DNA of 64,000 nucleotides from Guadua angustifolia (lineage: Eukaryota; Streptophyta; Magnoliopsida; Poales; Poaceae), in assembly GCA_036346375.1 (NCBI GenBank), contig CM070503.1, forward strand, positions 2,480,001 through 2,544,000. Reading direction: 5' to 3'. The notes under the pieces are model-generated. The model did not search any database and was not told where the DNA came from. It saw only the letters and a program-made list of their open reading frames with translations. Made by a program: the position numbers and the translations under genes. Shown piece by piece: positions 10,855-23,603 of the stretch (the first letter of the stretch is position 1; each line of letters starts with the position of its first letter).

Positions 10855-13127
10855 GTGACGTGCAACAATTAATCTGACGAAAACTAATCTTGGTCCCCTA
10901 CCATGCATACTCATTCATCGATCATCGTCAAGCGCTAGCTTTAACTGACAGTACGTGTCATGCATCAAATTAACTCGAATTAGCACTGGCTCTTGCGCGC
11001 GTGTGCCTATATACAAGTAAGGCTAATTAAGAGAGAGCCACGTTATATGTATAGTACCTGCTGTCATTGAGATCGATCGATCGATCTGTATATGTGCATG
11101 ACTGCACGTCATATGATCGATCACCTCTCATGCATGCATGTTTTTGGTTCTGTGTATGTACGTAGTACCCTATCTTTGAGGACACGATTTGCAAATTTAT
11201 TTCAGTTTAGTGGAGAATCTAATGTATCTCTGAGCAGAGTTAGTTAACCTTAATTACTTAGATGCATGCATGGTACGGTTAAAACGTCCATTCTACTATG
11301 TGTGCTGTGTACTTTCAGCCTATATATATACACTAGCTAGCTTGAGCGGAAATAATTAATGAATTGAAGGTTTGTATCATCATCATCTCTCTCTCTATGT
11401 GTGCCTATATATTATCTCCAAATTAACAATCCACTCTCTTTTTTTTTCTTTTTCAGCATCAGTCACATTCGCATGTTTCGCAATCAATATCGCTCGAGAA
11501 TAATTAATTAGACAAGGCAAGTACAACTAGACGTCTCCTCGAATGCATAATCATCAGACAAACTAAGATTAATCTCGACATTTTCTAATGAAAGAAAACG
11601 AACATACAATGATGAATGTATACACATTAGCTCATGCTTTATTCGTGGAGACTAACAAGAGATGCTTTTGTCATGAAGTACTCTAGAGATGATTCATCCA
11701 AATAACTGTGATAACATGTATTGAAGGAACCAGCCGGATGGCCGCAGACATGCACATGATGTATATATGGAATTATTCTTCATTATACACAGTTATGTGT
11801 GTGTGTGTGTGTGAATTCAGTGTTGTTCACTTGAACACCTCGTTCGATCAATCAATTTGTGAAAATTGCTTGATTTTTTTGTGAAATGTGAGCGACGGTT
11901 TATATCCACTGGAATTGTACTGCTGTCCAAGTGTATGTGGATATGTTAATTGAAGCATATCTAATTTGGAAATACTTAATCGATCAACACTTGGGTGCGT
12001 ATATAGCTTTGCAAACGTATTTCAATTCATATATAATCCAACTCGGCTGTTTTGTGTTCGATTGAGGTGCCTGCATGAGTATTGGAACATATGGATTCCA
12101 AAATGCGCTACACGCGTACGTATACCTTCGAATGCCACCAATTTTAGTGTATAAATTCCTAATTCATGTCTAATTCCCATACATTCTTTGTTCGGAGAAA
12201 TTAAGTTTGAATCCGTCCCCATTCAATTTCTCCTTCCAATGTAGTTTAAAACTACATTTCTATTATATTACGGTATAGTACTTACGTTCATGTGAACAGG
12301 CCTGTTGTTGCCATTTCGTTAAAAAAAAATTGAATCAATGAACAAAAAGCTAGCTAGCATGCACCCTAGCTAGTTTTTTTAGATAATTAGGCAAATAACC
12401 ATTCAGATAAGATAAGCCCTCCACCCGGTATCGATCGATCAAACATTCTAATTAATCGATGAATGATCAGTATGCATGGGCTCGAAAGTTGAAACATTAG
12501 TTCTTCATTTGCACGTCGGAACCAAAATTCTATGAATATTAAACATGTTAACGGTACCATAACGCATGCCAAAAACTTATCAATTATCACCACAATTTTA
12601 ATTAATTTTCCATTGTGCGTTATTCCGATCCATACATGCATCACTTATTATTATGTCAAAGTGAAACACTAATTCCCCTAAATATTGCAATGTGTGTGTG
12701 TGTATATAGTGCTAGTTAGCTAATTAATCGATCTTTGGTAATACCCAGTTCTACATATTTGATTATATACCATGCATGAAGAAACATTGCATTTAACTAG
12801 CTAGCTTGGTAGCTAGAGTTTGAAATGATGAAAAAATCTAAAGCAACAAAATAATACACAATATAAAGAATCAAATGCTAGAAGTTTATAACAGCTGCGT
12901 CAATACCCCCAAAAAAAAAAAAAAAAGAAAATAAGTTTCAATATCATTTACATATATACACAAGCTTACCTTTTATTTTGGGAGAGTATACAATTGAGTT
13001 TACTTGATAAAAATAATTGGAATTTCACTGCATGCATATATAGCAAGAGAACAAAAGCTGCTAGAGAGTGCAGAATAGTGGCTAGATCAATTTACACAGA
13101 GAAATTCGGTTCGAGAACTCCGGCCAT
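10855..13127. other. Intergenic AT-rich DNA
   Basis: No coding frame with family resemblance. It contains a short TG microsatellite near 11796-11812, an A-rich run near 12910-12926 and many GATCGATC and CTAGCTAG words. Copia element 1 splits this region from the similar DNA left of 4301. Confidence 0.6.
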
Positions 13128-13647
13128 GCATATTCTATGCGAGTTCATAATTAATCTAGTGCAGTGTCATGAATTATATATTTGAATCAAATGAACAAGG
13201 GCAAGAACAGAAGCTATAAAATGCATACTATACATGTACAAACTCCCAAATCCATTCAGGTGTCGTAGTTCCTTTCCCACCAAGAGATCCTAGCTAGAGG
13301 AGAAAACTCTTTTTTTGACTAAAAACATTTGGTTGCAGGCAATGTTGACAATTAATTAATGGCTGATATAACCACAAAGAGTGCATATTCTATGCGAGTT
13401 CATAATTAATCTCTAGTGCAGATCATGAATTATTTCAATCAAATGAACAAGGGCAAGAACAGAAGCTATAAAATGCATACTATACATGTACATATATACT
13501 CCCAAATCCATCCAGGTGTCGTAGTTCCTTTCCCACCAAGAGATCCTAGCTAGATCGAGGAGAAAACTTTCTTTTTTTGACTAAAAACATTTGGCTGCAG
13601 GCAATGTTGAAAATTAATTAATGGCTGATATAACCACAAAGAGTGCA
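13128..13647. repeat. 255-bp tandem duplication
   Basis: Copy one is 13128-13382 and copy two 13383-13647. Both run from GCATATTCTATGCGAGTTC to CCACAAAGAGTGCA with few substitutions and small indels. The repeat is non-coding. It lies about 0.7 kb beyond the 3' end of the AHL gene. Confidence 0.9.
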
Positions 13648-14306
13648 CAGTGCAGTTTACTGAAAATTCTTACTTTCGTCCCAACTTAATTAACTATAGT
13701 AGATCTAACATTCAAAACAAAGTTCAGATGTTGGTACGTACATTAATTTTCATCAGATATAAAAACATGGGCCACAAAAAAAATAGGATGAGCATTTGCT
13801 CGAGACACTGCCAGATTTGGGACCAAACTGACACTAAGTTAGAATACTTGAGGATGGGAGCAATGGACGAATTCCACTAAAAAGCAACTAGTTTTGTTAA
13901 TTATGACACAGGAACGTGTTTTTCCTTGGATCTTAGTAATAATCAAATGCACAAGTTGCTCAAAACAAATTCAAAGAAGGAAGAAAAGAGAACACAAAGT
14001 TGCACAATAATTCCAGAGAGAAATCATGCACCTCTAATTAACTTAAAACCCTCAATCAGGGACCAAACATTGCATGCATCCGAGCTATAGCTAGATAGCT
14101 CAATTAAGTACACAATTAACTAATAAACACACCAGCACTTAATTTAATTATTTCACCACAACAAAAGACTAGTAGTACGTACTCTAATTAATCACCACTT
14201 CATCATATGTACTAACCTAGTTAATGGCGCCACTCCATGCATCTCCAATGGAACAGTAACCATGCATGCCATGCCTCTTCTCTCGTTGCCATTGCCGTTG
14301 TTGCCA
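13648..14306. other. Non-coding DNA 3' of the AHL gene
   Basis: AT-rich sequence holding the presumed 3' UTR and terminator of the minus-strand AHL gene next to it. No other feature was recognised. Confidence 0.5.
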
Positions 14307-15143
14307 TCAGTACGGTGGGCGATGGTGCGCCCACGGGAACCCGTCGCCCCCGCCGAGCTGCCCGTTGTTCGGCGGCAGGTTGAACATCGGCAGCGCCGAC
14401 GGGTCAGCTATCCCGTGGCCGCCGGTCATAAGTGGCTCGGGCCCGCCGGGCATCGGCGGGCCTGAGCCCTCATCCTCGTCCTCCAGCGGCAGGCGCTCGT
14501 AGGTGGCGTTGGCGAATGTGGACGCGATCACCATGACCGGCCCGGCGGCGATGAGAGACCCTACCACGCTGCCGCCGACCACCTGCCCCTGGCCGCCGGC
14601 CAGGTACACGGTGAGCCCCGTGGACCCCGGCGGCGCGGGCCCGGGGAGGAAGGTGCCGGTGAGAGAAAGGATCTCGAAGCGGCCGTGAAGGGCGACGACG
14701 GCGCCGGGGGCGGACGGCTGGCGCAGCGCGACGTTGGCTACGGTCCCGGCTCCGCTGAGCACGCAGACGCCGCACTGGCGGCGGCGAGAGAACTGCGCGA
14801 TGGCGTCGGCCACGTCTGCGCCGCCGGCCACCTCCATGACGTGGCTGCGCAAAGCGTTGGGGCTGTCGCGCGTTATGAAGATGGGCGGCTTCGGCTTGTT
14901 CTTGGAGCCCGGCGGGCGGCCGCGGGGGCGCCGGTTGGGGGCCGCGACCACCGCGCCCTCGCGTGGCTCGCCGCCACCGGATTCATTGTTCTCGTCGGTG
15001 CGGTCGGCCGGCGCGCCTCCGGTCGGCCTGGGCTCAGGGTCTTTGACGGCCGGGAGCTCGGTCTTGGGGCTTGACGAACCGGACGGATGCTCCGGCCCGA
15101 CGGGCAGGCCCAAATGGCCGCCAGTCCACCACCGATTTGCCAT
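14307..15143 (-). CDS. AT-hook motif nuclear-localized (AHL) protein
   Basis: An intronless 278-aa frame encoding a plant AHL DNA-binding protein, which acts in the nucleus on AT-rich DNA and matrix-attachment regions. An AT-hook with core RGRP lies at about residues 74-77, inside RRPRGRPPGSKNKPKPP. It is followed by a PPC/DUF296 domain at about 88-215 that carries GRFEIL, the hexapeptide reported to mediate partner binding in clade A AHLs, and by a Gly/Pro-rich tail ending PWAHHRPPY. I start at MANRWWTGG, the usual N-terminus of this clade. The frame is open 11 codons further upstream, but those residues do not look like the family. One AT-hook, a type A PPC and no intron fit clade A, whose members affect growth, flowering and organ development. 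The precise orthologue is not assigned. Confidence 0.95.
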   Translation of the reverse strand: MANRWWTGGHLGLPVGPEHPSGSSSPKTELPAVKDPEPRPTGGAPADRTDENNESGGGEPREGAVVAAPNRRPRGRPPGSKNKPKPPIFITRDSPNALRSHVMEVAGGADVADAIAQFSRRRQCGVCVLSGAGTVANVALRQPSAPGAVVALHGRFEILSLTGTFLPGPAPPGSTGLTVYLAGGQGQVVGGSVVGSLIAAGPVMVIASTFANATYERLPLEDEDEGSGPPMPGGPEPLMTGGHGIADPSALPMFNLPPNNGQLGGGDGFPWAHHRPPY

Positions 15144-15534
15144 CTTGACGGCTCTTTGGTGAGCATATGCAACCAAGAAGCAAAATATAGAGCTTGATTA
15201 ACTATATGCTTATGGTATGCACTTGAAATTCTTGTCTATACACTTTAAATTCTTTGCTGTTGACCTCTTATAGTATATGCAATAGAACACAGGAAAGGTA
15301 ATGTTTATGCCTTCTCAAAAGGGGAAAAAATTGCTCTATGTGTATATTTGAGGAGATCGATCGATCTGATGTACAAGGAAGGACATATATTTGCATACCT
15401 TGATATGTTGTAGATCTGAACTTGTAGAGTGATATATATGAAGTTAGAGAAGCATATAGATCACACAGTATACATATGAAAGTCTCTGTAGGTTTCTCTC
15501 TCTAGCTTGGGGTGTGAAGTGCAAGTTTGGTAGT

Positions 15535-15579
<45 letters not shown>

Positions 15580-15720
15580 GAGAGCTCAAGAAGAAGATTA
15601 GCTTCTCTGAACTGTGTAGAAGACGAAGCAAGTGGGTATAAGAAGGAGAAAGATGGACATGTGTGTAGGAAGGCTTGATAGAGGGGGAGGGGAGAAAGAC
15701 TTTGGGTGCCACTACAAAGT
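15144..15720 (-). promoter_or_regulatory. AHL 5' UTR and promoter with CT repeat
   Basis: Non-coding DNA upstream of the AHL start. It contains an uninterrupted (GA)n run of about 35 bp at 15541-15575, read as (CT)n on the gene strand. Long CT tracts near transcription starts are common in grass promoters and 5' UTRs and can bind GAGA-type BBR/BPC factors. A TTAAATA TATA-like word lies near 15728. A 5' UTR intron is possible but was not resolved. Confidence 0.5.
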
Positions 15721-18700
15721 ATGCTATTTAATTAGGTGGCCATTTTTCCCAGGAGCACTCTTCTCTTCTTACCCCTCGCCCTGCATCATGCATGTTCCTC
15801 GATGGGGTTATTTGGTTTTATTTTGACCGGTCATTGGTCCCCATTTGCCATGTGAATTCAAATGACAGTATATATATTTTATGGAGTACATTTTACTTCA
15901 ATGAAATATCTTCCTTTCTTTAAAATTATACGTTCAGACTGGTCCCTTATTGAGCTGGTGGTGCGCTGTTTGGTACTGATGACACACGTAAAAAAATAAT
16001 CGCTAAAACCTCTACCTTCAGTCGTGGCTACGAATTGGTATCCACATATTGTTAATATTTATAAAATGCGACGGGATAAGAATCTAAGAGGTCGATCTGC
16101 AGAAATGGTCTTATTTACAAATAACTATTTTATGCATGATCCTTATTTTTAACTAGGAGAGACATTTTGGACGTCCTGCCGCCCCACTCCCTTAAATTGT
16201 AGGTGCGATGTTGGTCCTGAATTAGGACGGTAATAAGGTTGGGTGGACGTAGTTTTGTTGTGGGTGGTAATTAGGATTAGCTGCAGGCTGGATGGAAATG
16301 TGTGTGCAGTGGAGGGTTAGGGTTTTTGTGTGTGGGAGTGTGTGCCTGCCTGCCGGAGGCTGGTGGGGTGCATCAGTGCATGCATGTCCTTTTCTCAGAA
16401 CTCCCACATCCCAACCAAACAAAACCAGCGCCCTAGCTAGCTTTCGTTTCTTGTTGCCATCTTTCTGATCAACACTTGCAGCCAGCGAGAAAGTACGCCG
16501 GCCCCCTCTTACTTTCCTATCCGTAATTAAGTGAAGTGTTTCCAGGCCACATGAATTAATGTGTGTCTAGCTCCATCATAAGTGGAGCAGTACTCTACCT
16601 TTTTCTTTCTCTGAGGAAGAAGCACAAAATATATATGGACTGTCAAGTGCCTTTTGCAATGTTGCCATTTAATATTAAATTGTATAATCATTTAATTGGA
16701 ATATTTTTCTGAAAAAAGAATAAGATTCAGTAGTATGTATTAGTATTGTAATATATAGAGATAAATATGCTGCCTTTTGAACCAAAAATTAATTTCAACA
16801 CATATGAGACTAAATCTTCGTACTTGCCAAGTTGATTTAAGTACTATCGATCGTATAATTTCTATCCGTACTACGAATTAATATGGTTTCGTTTGCTATA
16901 TATTGTCACTTGCAAATTGCAGTGGGTTGTCAGCTGACCACAAAGTACACACGCATAGTCTCTTTCTATCCAGCTCTGCTCTGCTCTGCTTGTGATCTGT
17001 TAATTAATTATATAAAATAATTACGGTTTTGGTTGCTCTGCTCTGCTTGTGATCTGTTAATTATGCATGCCCAGTCATTTATATAGTTGAGATTTTAATT
17101 TCTTTTCTTGCTCTTGATAAAGTAGTGACAGGAATATGAATATTCTCCTTATCCATTGGAGTAATGAGTCTTACAGTACCATTGGTTATCCTACCAACCA
17201 TCAATCAAAAGAAATCATGAAACCATATGTTATTGGTGTTGCAGGCTGTAACTGAAGTTGCTTTCCTGCCAACTTGATCGTGCCTTCGTCTGCTTCTTTG
17301 TTGAATGCATGCTTTCAAAATTTGGGACTAAAGTAATCAATCAGCTGATATAAGCATGAACACCATTTTTAACTATATAGGGCTTGGAACTCTTAAACAA
17401 GCTCCCTTTCCCTTTTGTAAATTCTATATGCATGAACAATTAACAAGGCCTTCAACTACTAGTCATTTGTTTCCAAATGGTTGCTCCAATGGCAATAAAA
17501 AATGATATGGGCTTTGTTCTCTATATGTTCAGGCTTAGAGCTACCTGACTTTTCAATGGTTCCAATAATTAATGTACACATGAGGAGCAACCACCAATTA
17601 ATCAGTTAGGCAAGATTGAGTGTACTTCAGAGTTCAGATAGAGATGGATTTAAGATTATGTCAAAGAGAATAATGAGATTTTGAAGCTACAAGTAGGCGT
17701 TGTTTTAACTAATCAAGGCATCGTATAAAAAACATGTATGCTTTTTATGTTAGATCTCTGTGCGTATATCACAACAAGCGGATGATGATGTCTTGTGACC
17801 TTAAGTATGCTTTGTTCATTTGATTAAGTTATCCTTAATAGCCCCCACATTTGGTAGCCTTGACAAACATGCAAGTACTAACATCCATTTCCATGCGTAT
17901 ATATGCTCCACCAATTTGCAATGTAAGCCATTTTAGCAAATATTTCACAACATAAGCAAACTTTTATATTCTTTAGCAATATTTTGATAACTACATGCCT
18001 CTCTTTATGTCCTTGCTGCAAAAATCACAACATTATATTGCAACTCAATGGCCATTATACTCACATCCAGTGTTTAAGAAACTATAGGACCATGCCCAAG
18101 CAGCCTGAAATTTAGAGATAAAAAACCTACAGATACCTAACTGTTGTGGTCCATGGCATCACAACATTTATAGCTTAATTTGCAAAGTACATCAAAGGCA
18201 CCCAAATAAAGATCCTGTCATGCTCATGCTTCCACTTCAATCCAGAAAAAGAAAAGAACAAAACAAAAGTTTAACTGCAAACCAATTGAAGTATATGAAC
18301 TCCAAGCTATTTTTTTTAATAAAGCACTGCCCACTAAATAAACTAGTGGCACTTCTCCCAAAGCTGGATAACCTAAGCTTTATCAAACATTGATGGGTTG
18401 GTGTGCATGAGATATCTAACGACACAGACCAAACAAAACATTATACACACTAAACTACAGAGGGAGTATAGGTAGAAGGGTTTGTTCACAAAAACAGACA
18501 TGTACATGCATATTTGTTTTTCCCATCTGTTTATAAGATGAAGGAATCTTACAAAGATTCTCTGGAGTAGGAAGCATTGGATTATCATAATCCTCATTTC
18601 CCATACCATCTGGTGACCAAAATAATGCACTCCCTCTGATTAGAAATATAAAGCATCCTTAAGCTATGAACTAAACATGCATGCCCATATTGATGAAATG

Positions 18701-18830
18701 TATCTAGATTGACCACATGAAAAGACATCACTAAGTCATCATGAAATATACTTACATAAATACACACACATATAGTATAATTACCTAGGGCACCAAGATC
18801 CAAAACAGGTATTTCCCATATGTATCACAT
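15721..18830. other. Intergenic DNA, no gene seen
   Basis: AT-rich with scattered T-rich runs. Two 30-bp direct repeats containing CTCTGCTTGTGATCTGTTAA lie at about 16977-17006 and 17034-17063. No coding frame has family resemblance. The part next to the AHL gene may hold distal regulatory sequence. Confidence 0.5.
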
Positions 18831-19182
18831 GCAAAAAAAATTTGAAATTTTTAGGATGTTAAGTTTAACTAGTTTACTAACTAGTTCAAACAAATTTGAA
18901 CTGAAATTCAAACTAGAGTTTTTTTATGATAGTTTGATTGTAGGTATGTGCTAATTATATATAAAAATTAGCAAAGTATGTGATCAAGATTCATTCAAAA
19001 TCTTTGAATTCGTGTATATTTTTTTCAAAGATATTGTTTTGTTTGAATTGTTACAGATGGGTATATACCCTAAAACTGAAATTTTCATAAAAATACCCAA
19101 AATTGGTTTAAATTCATGCATTTGAAATCATAGTGCTCTATTCCAGCGTGCGTGTGTAAACCCACCTTAAGACTATACTAAT

Positions 19183-19366
19183 GTAACCCTCAAGCTGAAC
19201 CATGCAATCTGAACTCAATGCATGAGATAGAAGTGGGATGGACTCCCCAATCACTTGAGATGTTTATGTTTAAAACCTCCTAGGCTCCATCTCGTGCGTC
19301 GAAGAGTCCATCCCACCTTCATCTCGTTCGTTGAGTCTACATTGAATGGTTCACGTTAAGGGTTAC
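19183..19366. repeat. Imperfect foldback (inverted repeat)
   Basis: The left arm (19183-19247) starts GTAACCCTCAAGCTGAACCA and contains GTGGGATGGACTC. The right arm ends at 19366 and is its imperfect reverse complement. The arms are about 65 bp around a spacer of about 55 bp. It may be a decayed MITE; no target duplication was seen. Confidence 0.7.
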
Positions 19367-19426
19367 ATGGGCAACACTTTAAGGTATGTATGTATGTATG
19401 TATGAAAATGGTTTTATACTCTTAGG

Positions 19427-19745
19427 AGTACGTATTCCCACTTTCAATATACTGATTAAATGACGTTGTTATGCCTTTTTATCTTTTTGAAAATACTCTA
19501 ATGCTGATTATAAGATACTCTAAAGTGATTTTCATGAAATATTTCATCAAAGTCCACTCCTTATAGTACAATTTTTTTTACATACTTCTTTTTTATATGG
19601 AAAAGGGTATATAACAAAAAAATAAAGGGTTTCAATGAATTTTTTCAACCAAATCACATTAGAGTAACTTAAAATTATTATTGAAGTATACTGAAAGTGA
19701 TAAAAGAGTATTTGAGTGATATATTAAAAGTGGGAGTATGCCCTA
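19427..19745. repeat. Imperfect foldback adjoining the previous one
   Basis: TATTCCCACTTTCAATATACT on the left mirrors AGTATACTGAAAGTG and AAAAGTGGGAGTATGCC on the right. The long arms are AT-rich and diverged. Confidence 0.5.
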
Positions 19746-20062
19746 TTGGAAGTATATATATATACAAAAGTATATGATAAAAATAGATATATGGTGAAAT
19801 CATGAAAGTGGTCAAACAGGAGCGTAAATCAAACTTGAATGGTTCAGATTTATGTGAAATCCCACCTTTTTCACTTAAGGTGTGGAATTTTGTAATTTTT
19901 CTATGGATTATGTGTAAAACGTGTTTAAGTGAGGAGGTGTGATTCCATCTAGATTTGAACCATTCAAATTCAATCTACCATCCCTATTTACTTACTTTCA
20001 TGATTTCACAATATACCTACTTTCACCATATACTTTCCCTATATACATATATATACGTATAT
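19746..20062. repeat. Long foldback, arms of about 140 bp
   Basis: The left arm reads ATATGGTGAAATCATGAAAG, then AAACTTGAATGGTTCAGATT, then CACTTAAGG. The right arm reads the reverse complements in mirrored order (CTTAAGTG-like, TTTGAACCATTCAAATT, CTTTCATGATTTCACAATAT). The turn lies near 19885-19915. Composition and arm structure suggest a foldback-type MITE related to the two before it. Confidence 0.65.
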
Positions 20063-20700
20063 TTGTATTTATATACGTAAGTATATATGTATGTAGAAAT
20101 TAGTGGTGTGACGTTTGGAGGCTGTCAACATCTAAGACAATGGTTATATTTGGAATGGAGGTGTGCATGTATCTAGCACTAGTAAGGTGGTATAGAAATA
20201 CGAACCATTTGTATTGTATAGAGGTACTACATGTGATACGCTAGATTGGTTGGTGCAATTATGTATGCTAGTTACAGGTGTTTGGTTCTTGTTCCCTGCT
20301 CGATTAGGGCATCTTCCCCTCAATAATTGCATCCATTGATAATTGCGTTTGTTGTGTTTCGAGTGATTAATCACTCGCTGACCAGAAGTCTAACATAAAA
20401 AAGTACTAAACCAAATGCTTACGATGCAGCTGCATTATTCCTTCGATTTGGATTTGTTCCCTGATGCCGCACGACACGTGTCGACTTCACAACTACCCAG
20501 ACATGACATTGCAAGCTTCTACCAAACTGAGGTCTACAACGACCAAAAACACAAAATACTGAACTGGAGACATCTTATATCTAGCTAGCTAGTAGTAAAA
20601 GTTCCAAGTAGTACTACGTACTAGTACTTATCATACACAGTACAGCACGACAACGAAGCTGCAGACAACAAAGTTGACCCGATCGATCTATATTCTGTAA
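20063..20700. other. Intergenic DNA, no gene seen
   Basis: TATA/CGTA-rich start (20040-20095), then unremarkable AT-rich DNA. Short minus-strand frames here lack any domain signature. Confidence 0.5.
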
Positions 20701-20739
20701 TTACATCAACCGATCGAGCAAAAAGACGACAGGGTTGTA

Positions 20740-22960
20740 ATCGTTACACACTACTGCGGAATTAGCAACACAACCCAGATCAACATGCTCTGCTTTACGA
20801 CTGTGAGATTGAGGTAGGTAGGTAGGTATATACGACATGCGTCGTAATAGATCGGCACAACCATTTTCAGCATCTTCTCGAGCACCCCAGTCCACACGTA
20901 GCTCGAGAATAGTATCCAACCCAAGGATCCTTCTACCTGGTCAAGTACTACTAGCTAGTATACCAGAAGAAAAAGCGCGACAAATGATGCCACAAGGGTC
21001 CCCATCCTCCTGCTTGATATGGATTGTCTCAAAAGAACGTATGGAGGCATGAAGGTAAGATAGTTGCACGGTAGATTCAGGTCTTTGAACACAGAAAAGG
21101 TTAACAAGATAAATATACGAGTACTCGAAAATAAAATACCATTCAGTCCAGCATACGGTTATGAGTCTCCACATCTTCATGGATATCACCTGACAGCTGC
21201 AAGCCGGTAAAATAATTTCAGTAATCATCAATATATAATTGTTTGCAGATCTCTCCAAATTGATAAACAGGTAGGAAAGATCCCCAGAGCTATAAAATTT
21301 AGAGCAGACACATCTAAATCGCTGGAAGGGCTGCCAGCAGCCAGCAGATGCATAAATTTGACCAAAACACGGTACACTACATATGGGAGTGATTGCTACT
21401 CATCTCATTTGTCGTTTGAGGCCCAAGCCTTCAACAACTTAGCATTTAAAGTTGGGCATTCCTACAGTGAAACTAGAAAGCCAAATTCAGACAGAGAAAG
21501 GCCCACAGTATGACAGAATCATCTCATGTTCTGGGTCCAAATATTCCTCACACCTTCTGCTTTGCTGGCTACCTCCAGTGCATTTTGTGTCCACCGAAAT
21601 ACTGAAGGATCCTTCAACAGCTCCTTTATTCACTATCATGTACTAAAACCTTTAGAGCCAAATGTATAACCACACTCAAAAGGAGAAAAAGACCACATGG
21701 CCTCCACAACCCTAAGGTCTTTGTAGGGATATTGTCGTAAGCTCGCCCGCTAGGCATGTGGGCCTCTATAAATAGCCTCAGACTCATGTACTAGGGGGAG
21801 GTTTGAGGAAATTTTTTCAATAAAGGCATTTTTACTCCTGCAGTATTCAACTAGTCTACATCCTACACACCTAGGGACCTTGGGGTTACCCCCCTCGTAA
21901 GGGGAAATATGGAGGCCCTTCACTTTTTTTTCTTACTGTTTGGTCTGTAGCCACAACAATAATGGAACTACTGGGCTATCAACAATTGTTCACAACGATG
22001 ACATAAAAAAAAGATGACATTATGCAGATGTAATTAAAGAATCATAATTAGATAAACGAACAACTCAAGTGGTAATAAAAAGCAAAGTTAGCATTCATCT
22101 CAGGTATGTCATAATGTTCCATGCCATATAAGAATCTTGCAACTTTAAACTTCAACGACAGTTAAACCTAAACAGCCCAATAAAACGTACAAATCTTGAA
22201 ATATCTATAAATGTAATAGGAAGGAGACCTTTACCATTTTAACGGCCTTTTTTAGAACATCGGGCATCAGTGCTGCCACCAACATGTCATCACAATTCAC
22301 AAGGCCTATTTGATCTGACTTTCCAGTCCTGATTAGAAATGCACTCACCAAAGCTCGCCATATTTGAGGAGAAAACTCGTGACCAAAACCTGTGCTTAAT
22401 TACTTAACAATATTTCAAGTTAAATGGTCCAGGAAAGCGTATGGTTGACATGGATCCCAACAAATATCTATACCAATACTGCGAATTAAGTTGCAGTCCC
22501 CAAAGGTGTTCTTTAAAGAAAAACATATAACTACAGAATACCATCATATGGTCCTGTCTCTACGACACAGCTTAAAGGTAAACAAGTGGAATCAATGTAT
22601 GTGAATACACAAATTCTTTACATAACCGAATAAACAAGCATAGAACATTCAGAAATTCAATCATTAAGTGACACTTACCCGTTTGAGAATGATGGCTCGA
22701 TCTTGCATTCCATCGATAGCTCGATCATTCTCATGCTAGTCTCTCTCACGTGAAGATAGGACGATGCTCAGATTCCACCCTCTTCAATGCCATCAAAGAG
22801 GAAGGTTCTGGTGTTTTGGTAGTTGCTAAATGTGAAGAAAATAGCCATATTAGAGCCTGTAAAGAATTTGAAAAGTGTGTAACAAAGCATATTATGCAAA
22901 AGGAGGGCACTGAAGATACACATGCAAACTAAAGTAAAGTACCTCACATCTGAAGTGACT
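20740..22960 (-). pseudogene. Possible decayed multi-exon gene, unidentified
   Basis: Several minus-strand stretches look exon-like but I cannot name the protein. The best is 22255-22428: 57 open codons reading EFSPQIWRALVSAFLIRTGK then LVNCDDMLVAALMPDVLKKA, ending just before a GTAAAG donor-like site. Others are 22685-22765 (MRMIELSMECKIEPSFSNG, then GTAAGT), 22770-22830 (after a CATTTAG acceptor), 20945-21060 and 20760-20930. Stops and frame changes interrupt most of them (for example TAG near 20955), so I treat this as a remnant. A transposon-like stretch near 21700-21910 interrupts it. The alternative is chance open frames in introns of an unseen gene. Confidence 0.3.
21715..21910 (+). 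repeat. Possible solo-LTR or short retroelement remnant
   Basis: CTCTATAAATAGCC (a TATA box) is followed about 60 bp later by CAATAAAGG (a poly(A) signal) and then a short GC-rich end. That spacing is typical of a plant LTR. No terminal TG/CA pair or target duplication could be fixed. Confidence 0.3.
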
Positions 22961-22989
22961 AGTGTTTCTATATTTCCAAGTTTACAGAT

Positions 22990-23586
22990 CAACAATTATG
23001 AATACCTCATCACTAGATTACATAAATCAAAGGGATGGAGAGGGAAAGAGAGCAATTTGCATTAGATAAACAAACTGAAAAAACATCTTTCAAACAATGC
23101 AAAGTCACACACTATCAATTCTTATGCTAACAGGGGCATACCACTAATTAGACAATTACTACCTCTAACTTTGATAATGGGAAACTCAGCTCTACAAACA
23201 TCTATATCACAATGGGCTACACACTCCTAGTTATAAAATATATGAGTCATAAAACTAGCACAAGGCAGTTGCACGCTATGATATGGGACCAATAAATAAT
23301 TGTTTTTCTAGCTGTTAGACCCAAATCATGAGACAAGTCAAAAACATCATTTCCTGAGAAGATGCTGCAGTACAACATGGAACTATTGGAACCCAGTGAA
23401 AGAATGCGAAACAAAACACCATCGAAAAAGAAGTGCTACAAACACTTGGCATTGCCATAAGTTGTGTTAGTAGTGTTGTTACTTGTTAGCCCCACGTAGC
23501 AACATGCAATTGGTCAATTGGCCACAGATCATTCCTAGAAGTTGCTAGACACTTTTGACCAAGTGAGTAAGAATCTCTTCACCACA
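22990..23586. other. Intergenic DNA flanking the Helitron
   Basis: No gene recognised. The last base, A at 23586, is the expected host A of an A/T Helitron target. Confidence 0.5.
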
Positions 23587-23603
23587 TCCTCCCTATATTA
23601 AAG

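Noticed and set aside
14470..15172. Alternative frames on both strands over the AHL gene
   Set aside because: GC-rich shadows. Only the minus frame 14307-15143 has the AT-hook and PPC domain.
15144..15176. Eleven-codon upstream extension of the AHL protein
   Set aside because: MVAYAHQRAVK does not resemble the family. MANRWW is the usual clade A start.
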